Of a DNA stretch of 64,000 nucleotides, positions 18,004 to 26,373 are shown piece after piece. Source of the DNA: Streptomyces sp. Z26 (GTDB lineage: Bacteria; Actinomycetota; Actinomycetes; Streptomycetales; Streptomycetaceae); assembly GCF_003665095.1 (NCBI RefSeq), contig NZ_RCHV01000002.1, forward strand, positions 1,311,501 to 1,375,500, read 5' to 3'. The translations under genes and the position numbers were made by a program. Numbering within the stretch: the first letter of the stretch is position 1; the number at the start of each line of letters is the position of its first letter. Under the pieces are notes generated by a model, which had not been told where the DNA came from, made no database searches, and saw nothing but the letters and a program-made list of their open reading frames with translations.

Positions 18004-18071
18004 GCGCGTGTGCGCGGCGGGCGCGCGTGCGCGGCGGGCGCGCGTGCGCGGCGGGCGCGCGTGCGCGGCGA
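18004..18071. repeat. 17-bp tandem repeat, four copies
   Basis: Unit GCGCGCGTGCGCGGCGG: two exact copies (18021-18037, 18038-18054), one with a single change (18055-18071) and one diverged copy in front (18004-18020). Intergenic between the sigma and ArsC-like genes. Confidence 0.9.
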
Positions 18072-18131
18072 GCGTACGGGCGGCGGGCGTACGGGCGTCG
18101 GGCGCGGCTCCCCCGGAGCTACGGTGACCGC

Positions 18132-18500
18132 ATGGAGATCTGGCTCAACCCCGCGTGCTCGAAGTGCCGTTCCGCGCAGCGGCTGCTGGACGAGGACGGC
18201 GCGGAGTACACCGTCCGCCGCTATCTCGACGACCCGCCCACCGAGGCCGAACTGCGCACGGTGCTGGACCGGCTCGGCCTGGAGCCGTGGGACATCGTCC
18301 GTACGCGGGAGCCCGACGCGGAGGCCCTCGGGCTCCGGGACTGGCCGCGCGACGCGGACGCGCGCGGCCGCTGGCTCGCGGCGCTGGCCGCGCACCCCGC
18401 GCTGATCCAGCGGCCGATCCTCACCGCGGACGACGGGACGGCGGTGGTGGCGCGCACCGAAGAGGCCGTACGGGACGCGCTGTCCCGCCGCCCGACGTAG
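18132..18500 (+). CDS. ArsC/Spx-family thioredoxin-fold protein
   Basis: 122 residues. The first ten, MEIWLNPACSKCRSA, hold a CxxC at Cys9/Cys12 in the thioredoxin-like ArsC fold. YLDDPPTEAELRTVLDRLGL and HPALIQRPILTADDG are the later family motifs; the RPI arginine is the conserved anion-binding residue. The family includes glutaredoxin-coupled arsenate reductases, Spx and YffB-like proteins. No ars genes are nearby, so a general redox role is as likely as arsenate reduction. ATG 18132 is the only start that leaves the fold complete. A strong hairpin follows. Confidence 0.87.
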   Translation: MEIWLNPACSKCRSAQRLLDEDGAEYTVRRYLDDPPTEAELRTVLDRLGLEPWDIVRTREPDAEALGLRDWPRDADARGRWLAALAAHPALIQRPILTADDGTAVVARTEEAVRDALSRRPT

Positions 18501-18510
18501 CCGGTCCGGC

Positions 18511-18548
18511 GGAAGGGGGCGCGGGCACCGCAGCCCGCACCCCCTTCC
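18511..18548. terminator. bidirectional hairpin terminator
   Basis: GGAAGGGGG then GCGGGC pair with GCCCGC and CCCCCTTCC around a 6-nt loop, with one internal mismatch. Lies between the convergent ArsC-like and oxidoreductase genes. Confidence 0.78.
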
Positions 18549-18564
18549 GTCGTACGGCTACGGC

Positions 18565-19506
18565 TCAGGGCAGCGACGCCTCCGCCCGCGCCAGCACGTC
18601 CGTGACCCGGGCGGCGAACCGGGCGCCGTACGGGTGCGGTTCGCCCGTGCGCACCGCCGCGAGCAGCGCGTCCACCGCCCGCCCGAAGGCCGCCGGGGCG
18701 TCCGTCTCCCGCTCCGGCAGCGCCACCACCCCGGCCGTCCCGCGCAGCTCGGCGGAGACGCCCGCCGCCTCCGGCGGCATGGTGTGGCTGACGGTGACCG
18801 TGCTGGAGGCCCCGCCCGCGTGCCGCAGCACGAGGTGCGCGGTGTCGCCGGGCCCGGCCGCCGCCCGTACGTCCGTCACGTCACCGAGCACCGGCAGCAG
18901 TACGGACAGCGCGTGCGGCCCCACGTCCCACAGCGCGCCGCGTTCCCGGCGCCACGGCGAGTCGGCGTACGGCGACGACGCCCCGCCGAAGACCGGCGAC
19001 AGCCAGTCGGCGCGGCCGACCAGCCAGCCGTCCCGCGCGGCCTGCTCCCGTACCCAGGACGCGGTGGGCTCGCTGAAGTGCAGCGTGAAGAAGACGACGG
19101 AGGCCACCCCGTTCCGTTCCGCCGCCTCCGCGACCCGCGCCGCCGCCTCCGGTTCGGTCGCGACGGGCTTGTCGAGCAGCAGGTGGCAGCCGGCTTCGGC
19201 GGCGCGTACGGCGAGCGGCGCCTGTACGTCCGGGGGCAGCGCGATCGCGACGGCGTCGCAGTCCGCGAACAGCGCCTCGGGCTCGTCGTACGTGCCGGTG
19301 TCGAAGCGCCCGGCGAGTTCGGCGGCGGCCTCGGGGCGGCGGCCCCACACCCCGGCCAGCTCCACGCCGGGGTGCGCGTGCAGGGCTGGCCCGTGCGCGC
19401 CCACGGCCCACGGCCCGGTGCCGAGGAGGCCGACCCGCAGGGGGCGGCCGGACGCGCCGCCGTCCGGCGCGGCGTCTCCCGTACCGCCGGTGATGTCTCC
19501 GGTCAT
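18565..19506 (-). CDS. Gfo/Idh/MocA family NAD(P)-dependent oxidoreductase
   Basis: 313 residues. The Rossmann domain opens with LRVGLLGTGPWAVGAHGPAL (GxGxxG), followed by CDAVAIALPPD and LLLDKPVA with the family EKP-type lysine. The C-terminal half (about 130-310) is the substrate-binding beta-sheet domain with WDVGPHALSVLLPVLGD, in which Asp and His are the usual catalytic residues. Substrates in the family are sugars, inositols and related polyols. ATG 19506 overlaps the stop of the upstream isomerase gene by four bases (ATGA), so the two are translationally coupled. Confidence 0.88.
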   Translation of the reverse strand: MTGDITGGTGDAAPDGGASGRPLRVGLLGTGPWAVGAHGPALHAHPGVELAGVWGRRPEAAAELAGRFDTGTYDEPEALFADCDAVAIALPPDVQAPLAVRAAEAGCHLLLDKPVATEPEAAARVAEAAERNGVASVVFFTLHFSEPTASWVREQAARDGWLVGRADWLSPVFGGASSPYADSPWRRERGALWDVGPHALSVLLPVLGDVTDVRAAAGPGDTAHLVLRHAGGASSTVTVSHTMPPEAAGVSAELRGTAGVVALPERETDAPAAFGRAVDALLAAVRTGEPHPYGARFAARVTDVLARAEASLP

Positions 19507-19880
19507 GCCGTCGCCACCGCCCTCTCCTGGTGGCTGGAGTAGCAGCCCCGGTCGAGTTCGCTGACGTCGACGGAGGCGTGCAGCGTGTGGCCGGGGACGG
19601 GCCCGACGAAGCCGCGGAGCAGTTGGAGGACGGAGCGCGACAGCTCCCCCTTGACGTCGGGGGTACGCCCGGACAGCAGCGCGATCTCCACGTGCACCAT
19701 GGCGATGCCGGTCTCGCCGTCGGCGATCACGCATTCGTCGGCCCGCCGGAAACGGGTCTTGCAGGCGTAGACGCTGCCGTCCACGGCCTGCGCCACCAGA
19801 GGGTGGAGCGCGCGGCCGAAGCCGCGGCGGTCGAAGGATTCACTGAGGACGTCGGAGTAGTCGACGGTGATGTGCGGCAT
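19503..19880 (-). CDS. 5-carboxymethyl-2-hydroxymuconate isomerase-like protein (CHMI, tautomerase superfamily)
   Basis: 125 residues. After Met removal the protein begins with Pro1 (MPHITVDYSDVL), the catalytic base of CHMI and tautomerases. KTRFRRADECVIADG and MVHVEIALLSGRTPDVKGEL are the conserved core. CHMI works in homoprotocatechuate (4-hydroxyphenylacetate) degradation, but none of the other hpc genes is present, so the substrate here may differ. ATG 19880 is the only start that exposes the essential proline. The stop overlaps the start of the Gfo/Idh gene. Confidence 0.87.
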   Translation of the reverse strand: MPHITVDYSDVLSESFDRRGFGRALHPLVAQAVDGSVYACKTRFRRADECVIADGETGIAMVHVEIALLSGRTPDVKGELSRSVLQLLRGFVGPVPGHTLHASVDVSELDRGCYSSHQERAVATA

Positions 19881-20123
19881 GGGGGCAGCGTAGTGCGATC
19901 CTGTGGTGCCGCCCGGGAGTTCGGGGCGCGCTGCGCGTCCGCGCGGGGGTACGGCGGCGCGGGGCACGGTGGTGCCAGGTACACCCCGCGCCGGGTGCCG
20001 ACCCCCCGTGTCATCGCTGGGCGGGCGCGGGAGACTGGCACCGGAGACTGGTGGTCCCCCTCGTGGGGCCACGCCCAGAATGGGTGCCCGAACGGTTCAT
20101 CCGGGCAGGAAGAGGAGCGTCAA

Positions 20124-21440
20124 GTGAGCAGCATGGTGGGCACTTCGCGGTCGTGGCGACCGCCGGTGGGGGAGTCGCTGCTGGCGTCGGCCCGGGGAGT
20201 GGCGCTGGCCCTCCTGTCGATCGTGATCTCCCTCCTCCTCTTCCTCCTCGTCCTCGTCTCCCTGACGCTGATGATCGTCGGCCTGGGCATCCTCACGACG
20301 CCCCTGGTCCTGGGCATGGTGCGGGCGCACGCGAACCAGCGGCGGGTGCTCGCCGTCGAGTGGGCGGGCGTCCCGATCCCGTCGCCGTACCGCCCGGAGC
20401 CCGAGGAGCGGCGCGGCGGTTTCGTCGGCGTCGTCGAGCGCAACTCGTACCTGCTGAAGGACCCGGCCACCTGGCGGGACATCGTCTGGCTGCTGGTCGA
20501 CGCGATCGTCGGCTTCACGACGGCGCTGCTGTCGTTCGCCATCCTGGCGTACGGCATCGAGGGAGTGTGCATGATGTTCGGCCTGTGGGAGTACATGGGC
20601 GACCGCTACTGGTACGGCTTCATCCACATCGACGGCTACGACAGCGCCGTGAAGGCCACCGTGCTCGGCGCGGTCCTGGTGATCTTCAGCCTGTACACCA
20701 ACCGCCTGCCGTTCATGATGCACTTCATGATCGCCCGGGTCCTGATCGGCCCGAGCCGCGGCGCGCAGCTCGCGCAGCGCGTGGAGCAGCTGTACGAGAC
20801 GCGGCACGACGCCGTCGACTCGTCCGCCGCCGAGCTGCGCCGCATCGAACGGGACCTGCACGACGGCGCGCAGGCGCGGCTCGTCGCCATGGGCATGAGC
20901 CTGGGCACGGTGGAGGCGCTGATGGAGCGCGACCCGGCCAAGGCGAAGGAGATCCTCATGCAGGCCCGGTCGTCCTCCGCGGAGGCGCTGACCGAGCTGC
21001 GCGACCTCGTACGGGGCATCCACCCGCCCGTACTGGCCGAGCGCGGTCTGGGCGACGCCACGAAGGCCCTGGCGCTGCGCATGCAGATCCCCGTCACGGT
21101 GGACGTGGAGCTGCCCGGCCGGTTCGACGAACCGGTGGAGGCCGCCGCGTACTTCGCGGTGAGCGAGGTCCTGACGAACGCGGCGAAGCACTCCGGCGCC
21201 GAGCAGGTCTGGCTGGACATCCACTACAGCGCGGCGGCGGGCGGCATGCTGCGCATGGCGGTCACGGACAACGGCCGCGGCGGCGCCGACCTGAACCGGG
21301 GCACGGGCATGAAGGGCATCCAGCGCAGGCTCGGCGCGCTCGACGGCGTACTGGCCGTGAGCAGCCCGGCCGGCGGCCCGACGCTGGTCACCATGGAGAT
21401 CCCCTGCCGGTTGACGCAACGGGCACCGCAACGCGGCTGA
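20124..21440 (+). CDS. membrane sensor histidine kinase (HisKA_3, NarL-type system)
   Basis: 438 residues from GTG 20124, with AGGAAGAGGAG just upstream. The membrane sensor part has hydrophobic segments at about 20-58 (a double-length hairpin), 118-140 and 180-200, in the style of Streptomyces sensors with a PF13796-like domain. Phospho-acceptor His246 is in RRIERDLHDGAQARL (HisKA_3), followed by VRGIHPPVLAERGL. The ATPase lobe has EVLTNAAKHSGA (N box) and VTDNGRGGA (G1). The cognate response regulator starts 250 bp downstream on the same strand. The signal is unknown. Confidence 0.93.
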   Translation: MSSMVGTSRSWRPPVGESLLASARGVALALLSIVISLLLFLLVLVSLTLMIVGLGILTTPLVLGMVRAHANQRRVLAVEWAGVPIPSPYRPEPEERRGGFVGVVERNSYLLKDPATWRDIVWLLVDAIVGFTTALLSFAILAYGIEGVCMMFGLWEYMGDRYWYGFIHIDGYDSAVKATVLGAVLVIFSLYTNRLPFMMHFMIARVLIGPSRGAQLAQRVEQLYETRHDAVDSSAAELRRIERDLHDGAQARLVAMGMSLGTVEALMERDPAKAKEILMQARSSSAEALTELRDLVRGIHPPVLAERGLGDATKALALRMQIPVTVDVELPGRFDEPVEAAAYFAVSEVLTNAAKHSGAEQVWLDIHYSAAAGGMLRMAVTDNGRGGADLNRGTGMKGIQRRLGALDGVLAVSSPAGGPTLVTMEIPCRLTQRAPQRG

Positions 21441-21450
21441 GCCGTACGGG

Positions 21451-21484
21451 CCGCCGAACCGTACGCACCGCCGAACCGTACGCA
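21451..21484. repeat. 17-bp perfect tandem duplication
   Basis: Unit CCGCCGAACCGTACGCA twice without change, just after the kinase stop in the kinase-regulator gap. It includes the common CGTACG word. Confidence 0.85.
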
Positions 21485-21690
21485 CCGGGGCCAACGCGCC
21501 CTCCGTACACGGCGGTTGCCGATCCCGCGCGATCGGACCGGCCGAACCGGCCGTGCCGGGCCCGTCGAGCCGGGCAATCGGCCGAGCTGCGCCGACCGGG
21601 CGGAACGGCGGGCGCGCAGACGGTAGATTCGTCGGAGATCGGGCCCTGACCAGCCGTCCTGACCGACCCGCCATCCTGATGGAGATTCCG

Positions 21691-22338
21691 TTGCGCGTTG
21701 TCCTGGCAGAAGACCTCTTTCTTCTCAGAGACGGGCTCGTCCGCATGCTGGAGGCGTACGAGTTCGAGATCGCGGCCGCGGTGGACAACGGGCCGGAACT
21801 GACGCGCGCGCTGGAGGAGTTGCAGCCGGACGTCGCGGTGGTCGACGTACGGCTGCCGCCCTCGTTCAGCGACGAGGGGCTCCAGTGCGCGCTGGAGGCG
21901 CGGCGCAAGCGGCCGGGGCTGCCGGTGCTGGTGCTGTCGCAGCACGTCGAGCAGTTGTACGCGCGGGAGCTGCTCGCGGACGGCAACGGCGGCGTCGGCT
22001 ATCTGCTGAAGGACCGCGTGTTCGACGCCGACCAGTTCATCGACGGTGTACGGCGGGTGGCGTCGGGCGGTACGGCGATGGACCCGCAGGTGATCCAGCA
22101 GCTGGTGTCGCGGCGGGCGCAGGACAGGCCGATGGCCAACCTGACCTCGCGGGAGAAGGAGGTCATGGAGCTGATGGCGCAGGGGCGTTCCAACGCGGCG
22201 ATCGCGCAGCAGCTGTTCATCACGGAGCGGGCGATCGCGAAGCACACCTCGAACATCTTCAACAAGCTGCGGCTGCCGCCGTCCGACGACGACAATCGGC
22301 GGGTGCTGGCGGTGCTGGCGTACCTCGACCGGGGCTGA
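21691..22338 (+). CDS. NarL/LuxR-type response regulator
   Basis: 215 residues from TTG 21691: GGAG at 21681-21684 is 6 bp upstream, and the receiver domain starts immediately (LRVVLAEDLFLLRDGLVRML). ATG 21679 is the alternative. Asp52 in DVAVVDVRLPP is the phosphorylation site; the acidic pocket is AED. The C-terminal LuxR helix-turn-helix is LTSREKEVMELMAQGRSNAA-IAQQLFITERAIAKHTSNIF. It is the partner of the upstream kinase. The 250-bp gap could carry its own promoter. Confidence 0.93.
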   Translation: MRVVLAEDLFLLRDGLVRMLEAYEFEIAAAVDNGPELTRALEELQPDVAVVDVRLPPSFSDEGLQCALEARRKRPGLPVLVLSQHVEQLYARELLADGNGGVGYLLKDRVFDADQFIDGVRRVASGGTAMDPQVIQQLVSRRAQDRPMANLTSREKEVMELMAQGRSNAAIAQQLFITERAIAKHTSNIFNKLRLPPSDDDNRRVLAVLAYLDRG

Positions 22339-22371
22339 GGCCGTGAGGGGTGCGCGGTGGGTGCGGGGCGG

Positions 22372-22457
22372 TGACCGGAATTGACCATTCCTCTCTGCCG
22401 ACCGCCCTCCCCCGCCCGCACCTCGGTCTTTACGCCCACACCTGACCGGAGTTGACC
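22372..22457 (+). promoter_or_regulatory. two direct repeats TGACCGGA(A/G)TTGACC upstream of a TetR gene
   Basis: TGACCGGAATTGACC at 22372-22386 and TGACCGGAGTTGACC at 22443-22457, 71 bp apart, in the 215-bp gap before the TetR gene. Each ends in a -35-like TTGACC. They could be protein-binding sites; no -10 box is convincing. Confidence 0.45.
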
Positions 22458-22553
22458 GCCGCTGACCGATGTACGACCGGTCCAGTCACAACCGGCCGGA
22501 ATCGGACACTCCACGGACAACCACCGTCCGGGCCTCGTCGTTAAGGTTGCGTT

Positions 22554-23354
22554 ATGACGACCACCACGACCCCCGGTGTACGCCGCAGAATGGGCGTCGA
22601 GGAACGGCGGGAGCAGCTGATCGCCGTGGCGCTGGAACTCTTCAGCGTCCGCTCCCCCGACGAGGTCTCCATCGACGACATCGCGTCCGCCGCCGGAATC
22701 TCCCGGCCGCTCGTCTACCACTACTTCCCCGGCAAGCACAGCCTGTACGAGGCCGCCGTCCGCCGCGCCGCCGACGAGCTGACCGCCCGCCTCCGCGAGC
22801 CGCACACCGGCCCGTTGAGCGTCCGGCTGCTGCGCGTCATGAGCCGCTACTTCGACTTCGTCGCCGACCACGGCCCCGGCTTCTCCGCCCTGCTGCGCGG
22901 CGGCGCGACCGTCGGCTCGAAGCAGGCCAACGCGGTGGTCGACGACGTACGGCAGGCCGCGTACGAGCAGGTCCTCGCGCACCTGCGGATCGACGCGCCC
23001 GGCCCCCGGCTCGCGCTGGTCGTGCGCTCCTGGGTCGGCCTCGCCGAGACGACCGCGCTGACCTGGCTCGACGGCCGTACGATGCCGCGCGCCGACCTGG
23101 AGGTGCAGCTCGTGCACGGCTTCCTCGCGCTGGCGGCGGTGACGGCCGCCGACGACGAGGAGACGGCCGAGGTCATACGACGCATCATCGCGAACGAACC
23201 CGCCGACGGGCTCATCGGCCACCTGGTGACGACGCTGCTGGGCCTCCTCCCGGCGAACGGCGGTCCCCTCCTCGTACCGCGGGACGCGCCGCCCGGCAGA
23301 CCGCCCGGCACACCGGAGGAGGCGGCGACCGCCGCCGCGCCTACCGCGCCCTGA
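22554..23354 (+). CDS. TetR/AcrR family transcriptional regulator
   Basis: 266 residues. The DNA-binding domain is GVEERREQLIAVALELFSVR then DIASAAGISRPLVYHYFPGK, a canonical TetR helix-turn-helix at about residues 40-60. The ligand domain (70-235) contains HGPGFSALLRGG and WLDGRTMPRADLEVQLVHGF. The last 30 residues are Pro/Ala-rich. Its ligand and targets are unknown. The closest candidate is its own promoter, which carries a duplicated 15-bp motif. The 3' end overlaps the convergent pullulanase gene by 14 bp. Confidence 0.92.
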   Translation: MTTTTTPGVRRRMGVEERREQLIAVALELFSVRSPDEVSIDDIASAAGISRPLVYHYFPGKHSLYEAAVRRAADELTARLREPHTGPLSVRLLRVMSRYFDFVADHGPGFSALLRGGATVGSKQANAVVDDVRQAAYEQVLAHLRIDAPGPRLALVVRSWVGLAETTALTWLDGRTMPRADLEVQLVHGFLALAAVTAADDEETAEVIRRIIANEPADGLIGHLVTTLLGLLPANGGPLLVPRDAPPGRPPGTPEEAATAAAPTAP

Positions 23355-26076
23355 ACACCGCGACCGTGCGCCCCGGCACCGCGAACTCCCCCGCACCGAC
23401 GTCGTACGACGCCGACTTGACCGTCCGGTCCGCGCCGCCCGCCTGCACCGGGTGCAGCGCGTACGGCGTCCCGGCCGTCCCGGGGACCCGCTGCGTGTGC
23501 CGGTCCGGCGTCGCGTTGAAGACGACCAGCAGGTCACCCGCCCGCAGCACCACGACCCCCGGCGTCTGCGCGGGGCCGCCGGACACCGGGAACGACACCT
23601 TCCGTTGCACCTCGGCCGCGCTGTCCAGCGAGAACGCGTCCTCCGTGGCGCGGATGCGCAACAGGTCGCGGTAGGCGGCGGACGCGCCGTCGATCTCCGT
23701 GCAGGACGGCGTGAGCGCGGGAGTCGTCAACAGGGGCCGCGCGTAAGGCCACTTGTCCTCGTTGTCCCAGGCGGGCGGCAGCCCTCGGCCGAAGCCGTTG
23801 CCCGAACGGCAGTCCCAGTGCAGGGCGTTGAACCAGTCGCCGGAGTCGAACGAGTTGCGGTCCAGCGACTTCGACCGCAGCCGCTCGCTGCCCGCCTGGC
23901 TGAGCGCGGGCCCCTGCGACAGTACGGCCGTACCCAGCGCCAGGACCTGCATACGGGCGCGGTCGGCGGCGGAGGTGCCGACGGGCAGCTTGTAGGCGAG
24001 GGCGTCGTACAGCGTCTCGTTGTCGTGCGCGTCGGCGTACGCGACGGCCTCCTCGGGTGCGGCCGTGTAGCCCGCGGGCGCGCCGTTGTAGTCGACGTCG
24101 GCGCCGCGTACGCGCCTGCCCCCGGAGTCGGTGAACGTGAAGTCCGCGAGGCTGCCGGTGAGTCCGACGGCGATCAGGTCCTGGTAGTGCAGCAGCCGCG
24201 CGCGCTGCTCCGCCCGACTGCCTTTCGCCGCCGAGGAGTTGGGGTCCGTCCACAGTCCGCTCGCGAAGCCCTGGACGCGCGGGTCCTCGTCGAACGGGCC
24301 GCCGCCGCGCACCGCGTCGCGCGCCCGGTCGGAGAACGTCGCGACGCCCGTACCGGCCATGTTCGCCTGCGTGGCCTGCGGGAACCGCGCGTCGCCCGCC
24401 ACCTCCCCGAAGTCCCAGCCCTCGCCGTACAGCACGACGCGTTTCCCGTCGACGCCGTCCCGCTCGGGCGTCAGCCGGTCCAGGGCGGCGCGCACGGCCT
24501 GGATGTTGGCCTTCGGGTGGTGGCCCATCAGGTCGAAGCGGAAGCCGTCGATCTTGTACTCGCGGGCCCACGTCACCACCGAGTCCACCACCAGCTTGCC
24601 CATCATGGCGTGTTCGGGCGCGGTGTTGGCGCAGCACGTGGACGTCGCCACGCTGCCGTCCTCCAGCAGCCGGTGGTAGTAGCCGGGCACGATCCGGTCC
24701 AGCACCGAGCGCGGGTCCTGACCGGCGGCGACGGTGTGGTTGTAGACGACGTCCTGGACGACGCGCAGCCCGGCCCCGTTCAGCCCCCGCACCATCTCCC
24801 GGTACTCACGGGTGCGGCCCGGCCCGTCCGGGTCGCTCGCGTACGAGCCCTCCGGCACGGTGTAGTGCAGCGGGTCGTAGCCCCAGTTGTACGCGTCCTG
24901 GTCCCGTACGGCGCCCACACACTCCTGCTGCGCCGCCGAGTCCGCGGGCGACGCGCCGAGGTCGCAGCCGGGCCGCGCCTGGTCACGTGCGCGCTCGGGG
25001 ATGCTCGCGATGTCGAACGTCGGCAGCAGATGCACGTACGACGTCCCCGCGCGCGCCAACTCGCGCAGCTTCCGCATGCCGTCGGAACCTCGCTCGGTGA
25101 ACGCCGCGTAGCGGCCGGGATGGTGGGACGTCGCGTCGGCCACCGAGAAGTCCCGTACGTGCAGTTCCTGGATACGCGCGTCCCGCAACGGCGTCGCCGC
25201 GGGCTTCCGCAGCCGGTCCCAACCCCGGGGCGCCAGACGGGAGTCGGACAGATCCGTCACGAGGCCGCGGCGCGAGTCGACGGTGAGCGCCGTCGCGTAC
25301 GGGTCGGTGACGCGGTTCGTGACCATCCTCCGCAGCGACGGCGCCCACACCTCCACCCGGAAGCGGTACGCCTTGCCGCGCCACGCGCGCTCACCCCGTA
25401 CCCGCCACACGCCCGTCGCGTCGTCGCGCCGCATCCGTACGGTCTCCGGCGCCGCCCCGGCCTTCCCGGCGTCCGCGTCCGCGTCCTCCAGCTCCAGCGC
25501 GACCCGGTGGGCGGTCGGCGCCCACACCGCGAGCGTGGGGCGGCCGTCGGGCGCGAACACCGGGCCGAGGGCGGCGTCGGCGGCGCGGGTGCCGTACAGG
25601 TCGTCGAGCACGCCGGGCACCTGCACGCCGGTGGACTTCCGTACGGCGCCGTCGGCGGCGCGCTGCGTCACGACGAGCCGACCGCGTACGGCGGCGGGGA
25701 CGCGGGCGAGGTCACCGGGGTGGACGGTGAAGGCGGCGTGGTCCTTGAGGTGGGGGTACCGGGCGCGCTGCGCGTCGGTGAGGCCGCCGGGCGCGGGCGT
25801 GAGGCGGAGGTGCGGGCCGTCGGGGCCGCCGTAGTCGAGGCGGGTGCGGGTGCCGGAGGGGGCGGGGACGTCCCAGGCGACGGTGCGGCGGTCGATCCAC
25901 TGGGCGGCGGCCTCCGGTTCGGGGGCGGCGGCGGTCTCGGACGGGACGGTTCCGGCCGGTGCGTTGGCGGGCGCCGGGGTCCCGGCGGGCGCGGGGGCGC
26001 TCGCGAGGGACGCGAGGAGCGCGCCCGCGAGGGCGGTGGCGAGGGCGCCGCGTACGGCGGTTGCTCGGTGGTTCAC
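23341..26076 (-). CDS. secreted pullulanase-type alpha-1,6-glucosidase (GH13)
   Basis: 911 residues from GTG 26076, with AAGGAGAG directly upstream. A signal peptide (HRATAVRGALATALAGALLA) is followed by an Ala/Pro linker. Residues about 75-330 hold the N-terminal pullulanase domain and a CBM48 (LAVWAPTAHRVALEL). The GH13 barrel carries VVQDVVYNHT, the nucleophile Asp in DGFRFDLMGHHPK, the acid Glu in YGEGWDFGEV and the AYADAHDNETLYD histidine region; YNWGYDPLHY is the pullulanase signature. It debranches pullulan and starch dextrins outside the cell. The S. coelicolor counterpart is, from memory, a much longer two-enzyme protein; this one has only the debranching half. A MalR-type motif lies upstream. 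Confidence 0.93.
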   Translation of the reverse strand: MNHRATAVRGALATALAGALLASLASAPAPAGTPAPANAPAGTVPSETAAAPEPEAAAQWIDRRTVAWDVPAPSGTRTRLDYGGPDGPHLRLTPAPGGLTDAQRARYPHLKDHAAFTVHPGDLARVPAAVRGRLVVTQRAADGAVRKSTGVQVPGVLDDLYGTRAADAALGPVFAPDGRPTLAVWAPTAHRVALELEDADADAGKAGAAPETVRMRRDDATGVWRVRGERAWRGKAYRFRVEVWAPSLRRMVTNRVTDPYATALTVDSRRGLVTDLSDSRLAPRGWDRLRKPAATPLRDARIQELHVRDFSVADATSHHPGRYAAFTERGSDGMRKLRELARAGTSYVHLLPTFDIASIPERARDQARPGCDLGASPADSAAQQECVGAVRDQDAYNWGYDPLHYTVPEGSYASDPDGPGRTREYREMVRGLNGAGLRVVQDVVYNHTVAAGQDPRSVLDRIVPGYYHRLLEDGSVATSTCCANTAPEHAMMGKLVVDSVVTWAREYKIDGFRFDLMGHHPKANIQAVRAALDRLTPERDGVDGKRVVLYGEGWDFGEVAGDARFPQATQANMAGTGVATFSDRARDAVRGGGPFDEDPRVQGFASGLWTDPNSSAAKGSRAEQRARLLHYQDLIAVGLTGSLADFTFTDSGGRRVRGADVDYNGAPAGYTAAPEEAVAYADAHDNETLYDALAYKLPVGTSAADRARMQVLALGTAVLSQGPALSQAGSERLRSKSLDRNSFDSGDWFNALHWDCRSGNGFGRGLPPAWDNEDKWPYARPLLTTPALTPSCTEIDGASAAYRDLLRIRATEDAFSLDSAAEVQRKVSFPVSGGPAQTPGVVVLRAGDLLVVFNATPDRHTQRVPGTAGTPYALHPVQAGGADRTVKSASYDVGAGEFAVPGRTVAVFRAR

Positions 26077-26269
26077 GGGCGCTCTCCTTGGCACGGGGAC
26101 CCGGGGCGTACGGGCGCGGCGTGCCGGGGCGGGCATGCCGGGCACCGGTACCGGGCGGCATGTGCCGCCTCTGCGGGGCGGGTTGGCGCCGGTCCGACCG
26201 GCCGGGCGCATGAAGCCCTCCCGAGGGGACCTCCGACCGGCCGGACCGGGACGCTGGAGAACGTAATAG

Positions 26270-26289
26270 CTTGCAGAAACTTGCGGAAG
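26270..26289 (-). promoter_or_regulatory. MalR-type operator upstream of pullulanase
   Basis: CTTGCAGAAACTTGCGGAAG, about 195 bp before the pullulanase start. It matches the malE-malR intergenic site (43165-43185, read on the other strand) in the block CTTGCAGAAA(A/C)TTGC, and it matches the Streptomyces MalR/Reg1 amylase operator pattern as I recall it. Confidence 0.72.
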
Positions 26290-26373
26290 GGAGTGCGCGC
26301 GACTTCACCGCCTCCGCACACGTACGTACTCGCGCGCGGGGCGGTGGGCTTCAGCGGGTGTTCGGGCGGGCGT

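Noticed and set aside
26261..26300. Promoter of a plus-strand gene at 26270-26340
   Set aside because: The AT-rich patch belongs to the MalR-type site of the minus-strand pullulanase gene; no plus-strand gene follows.
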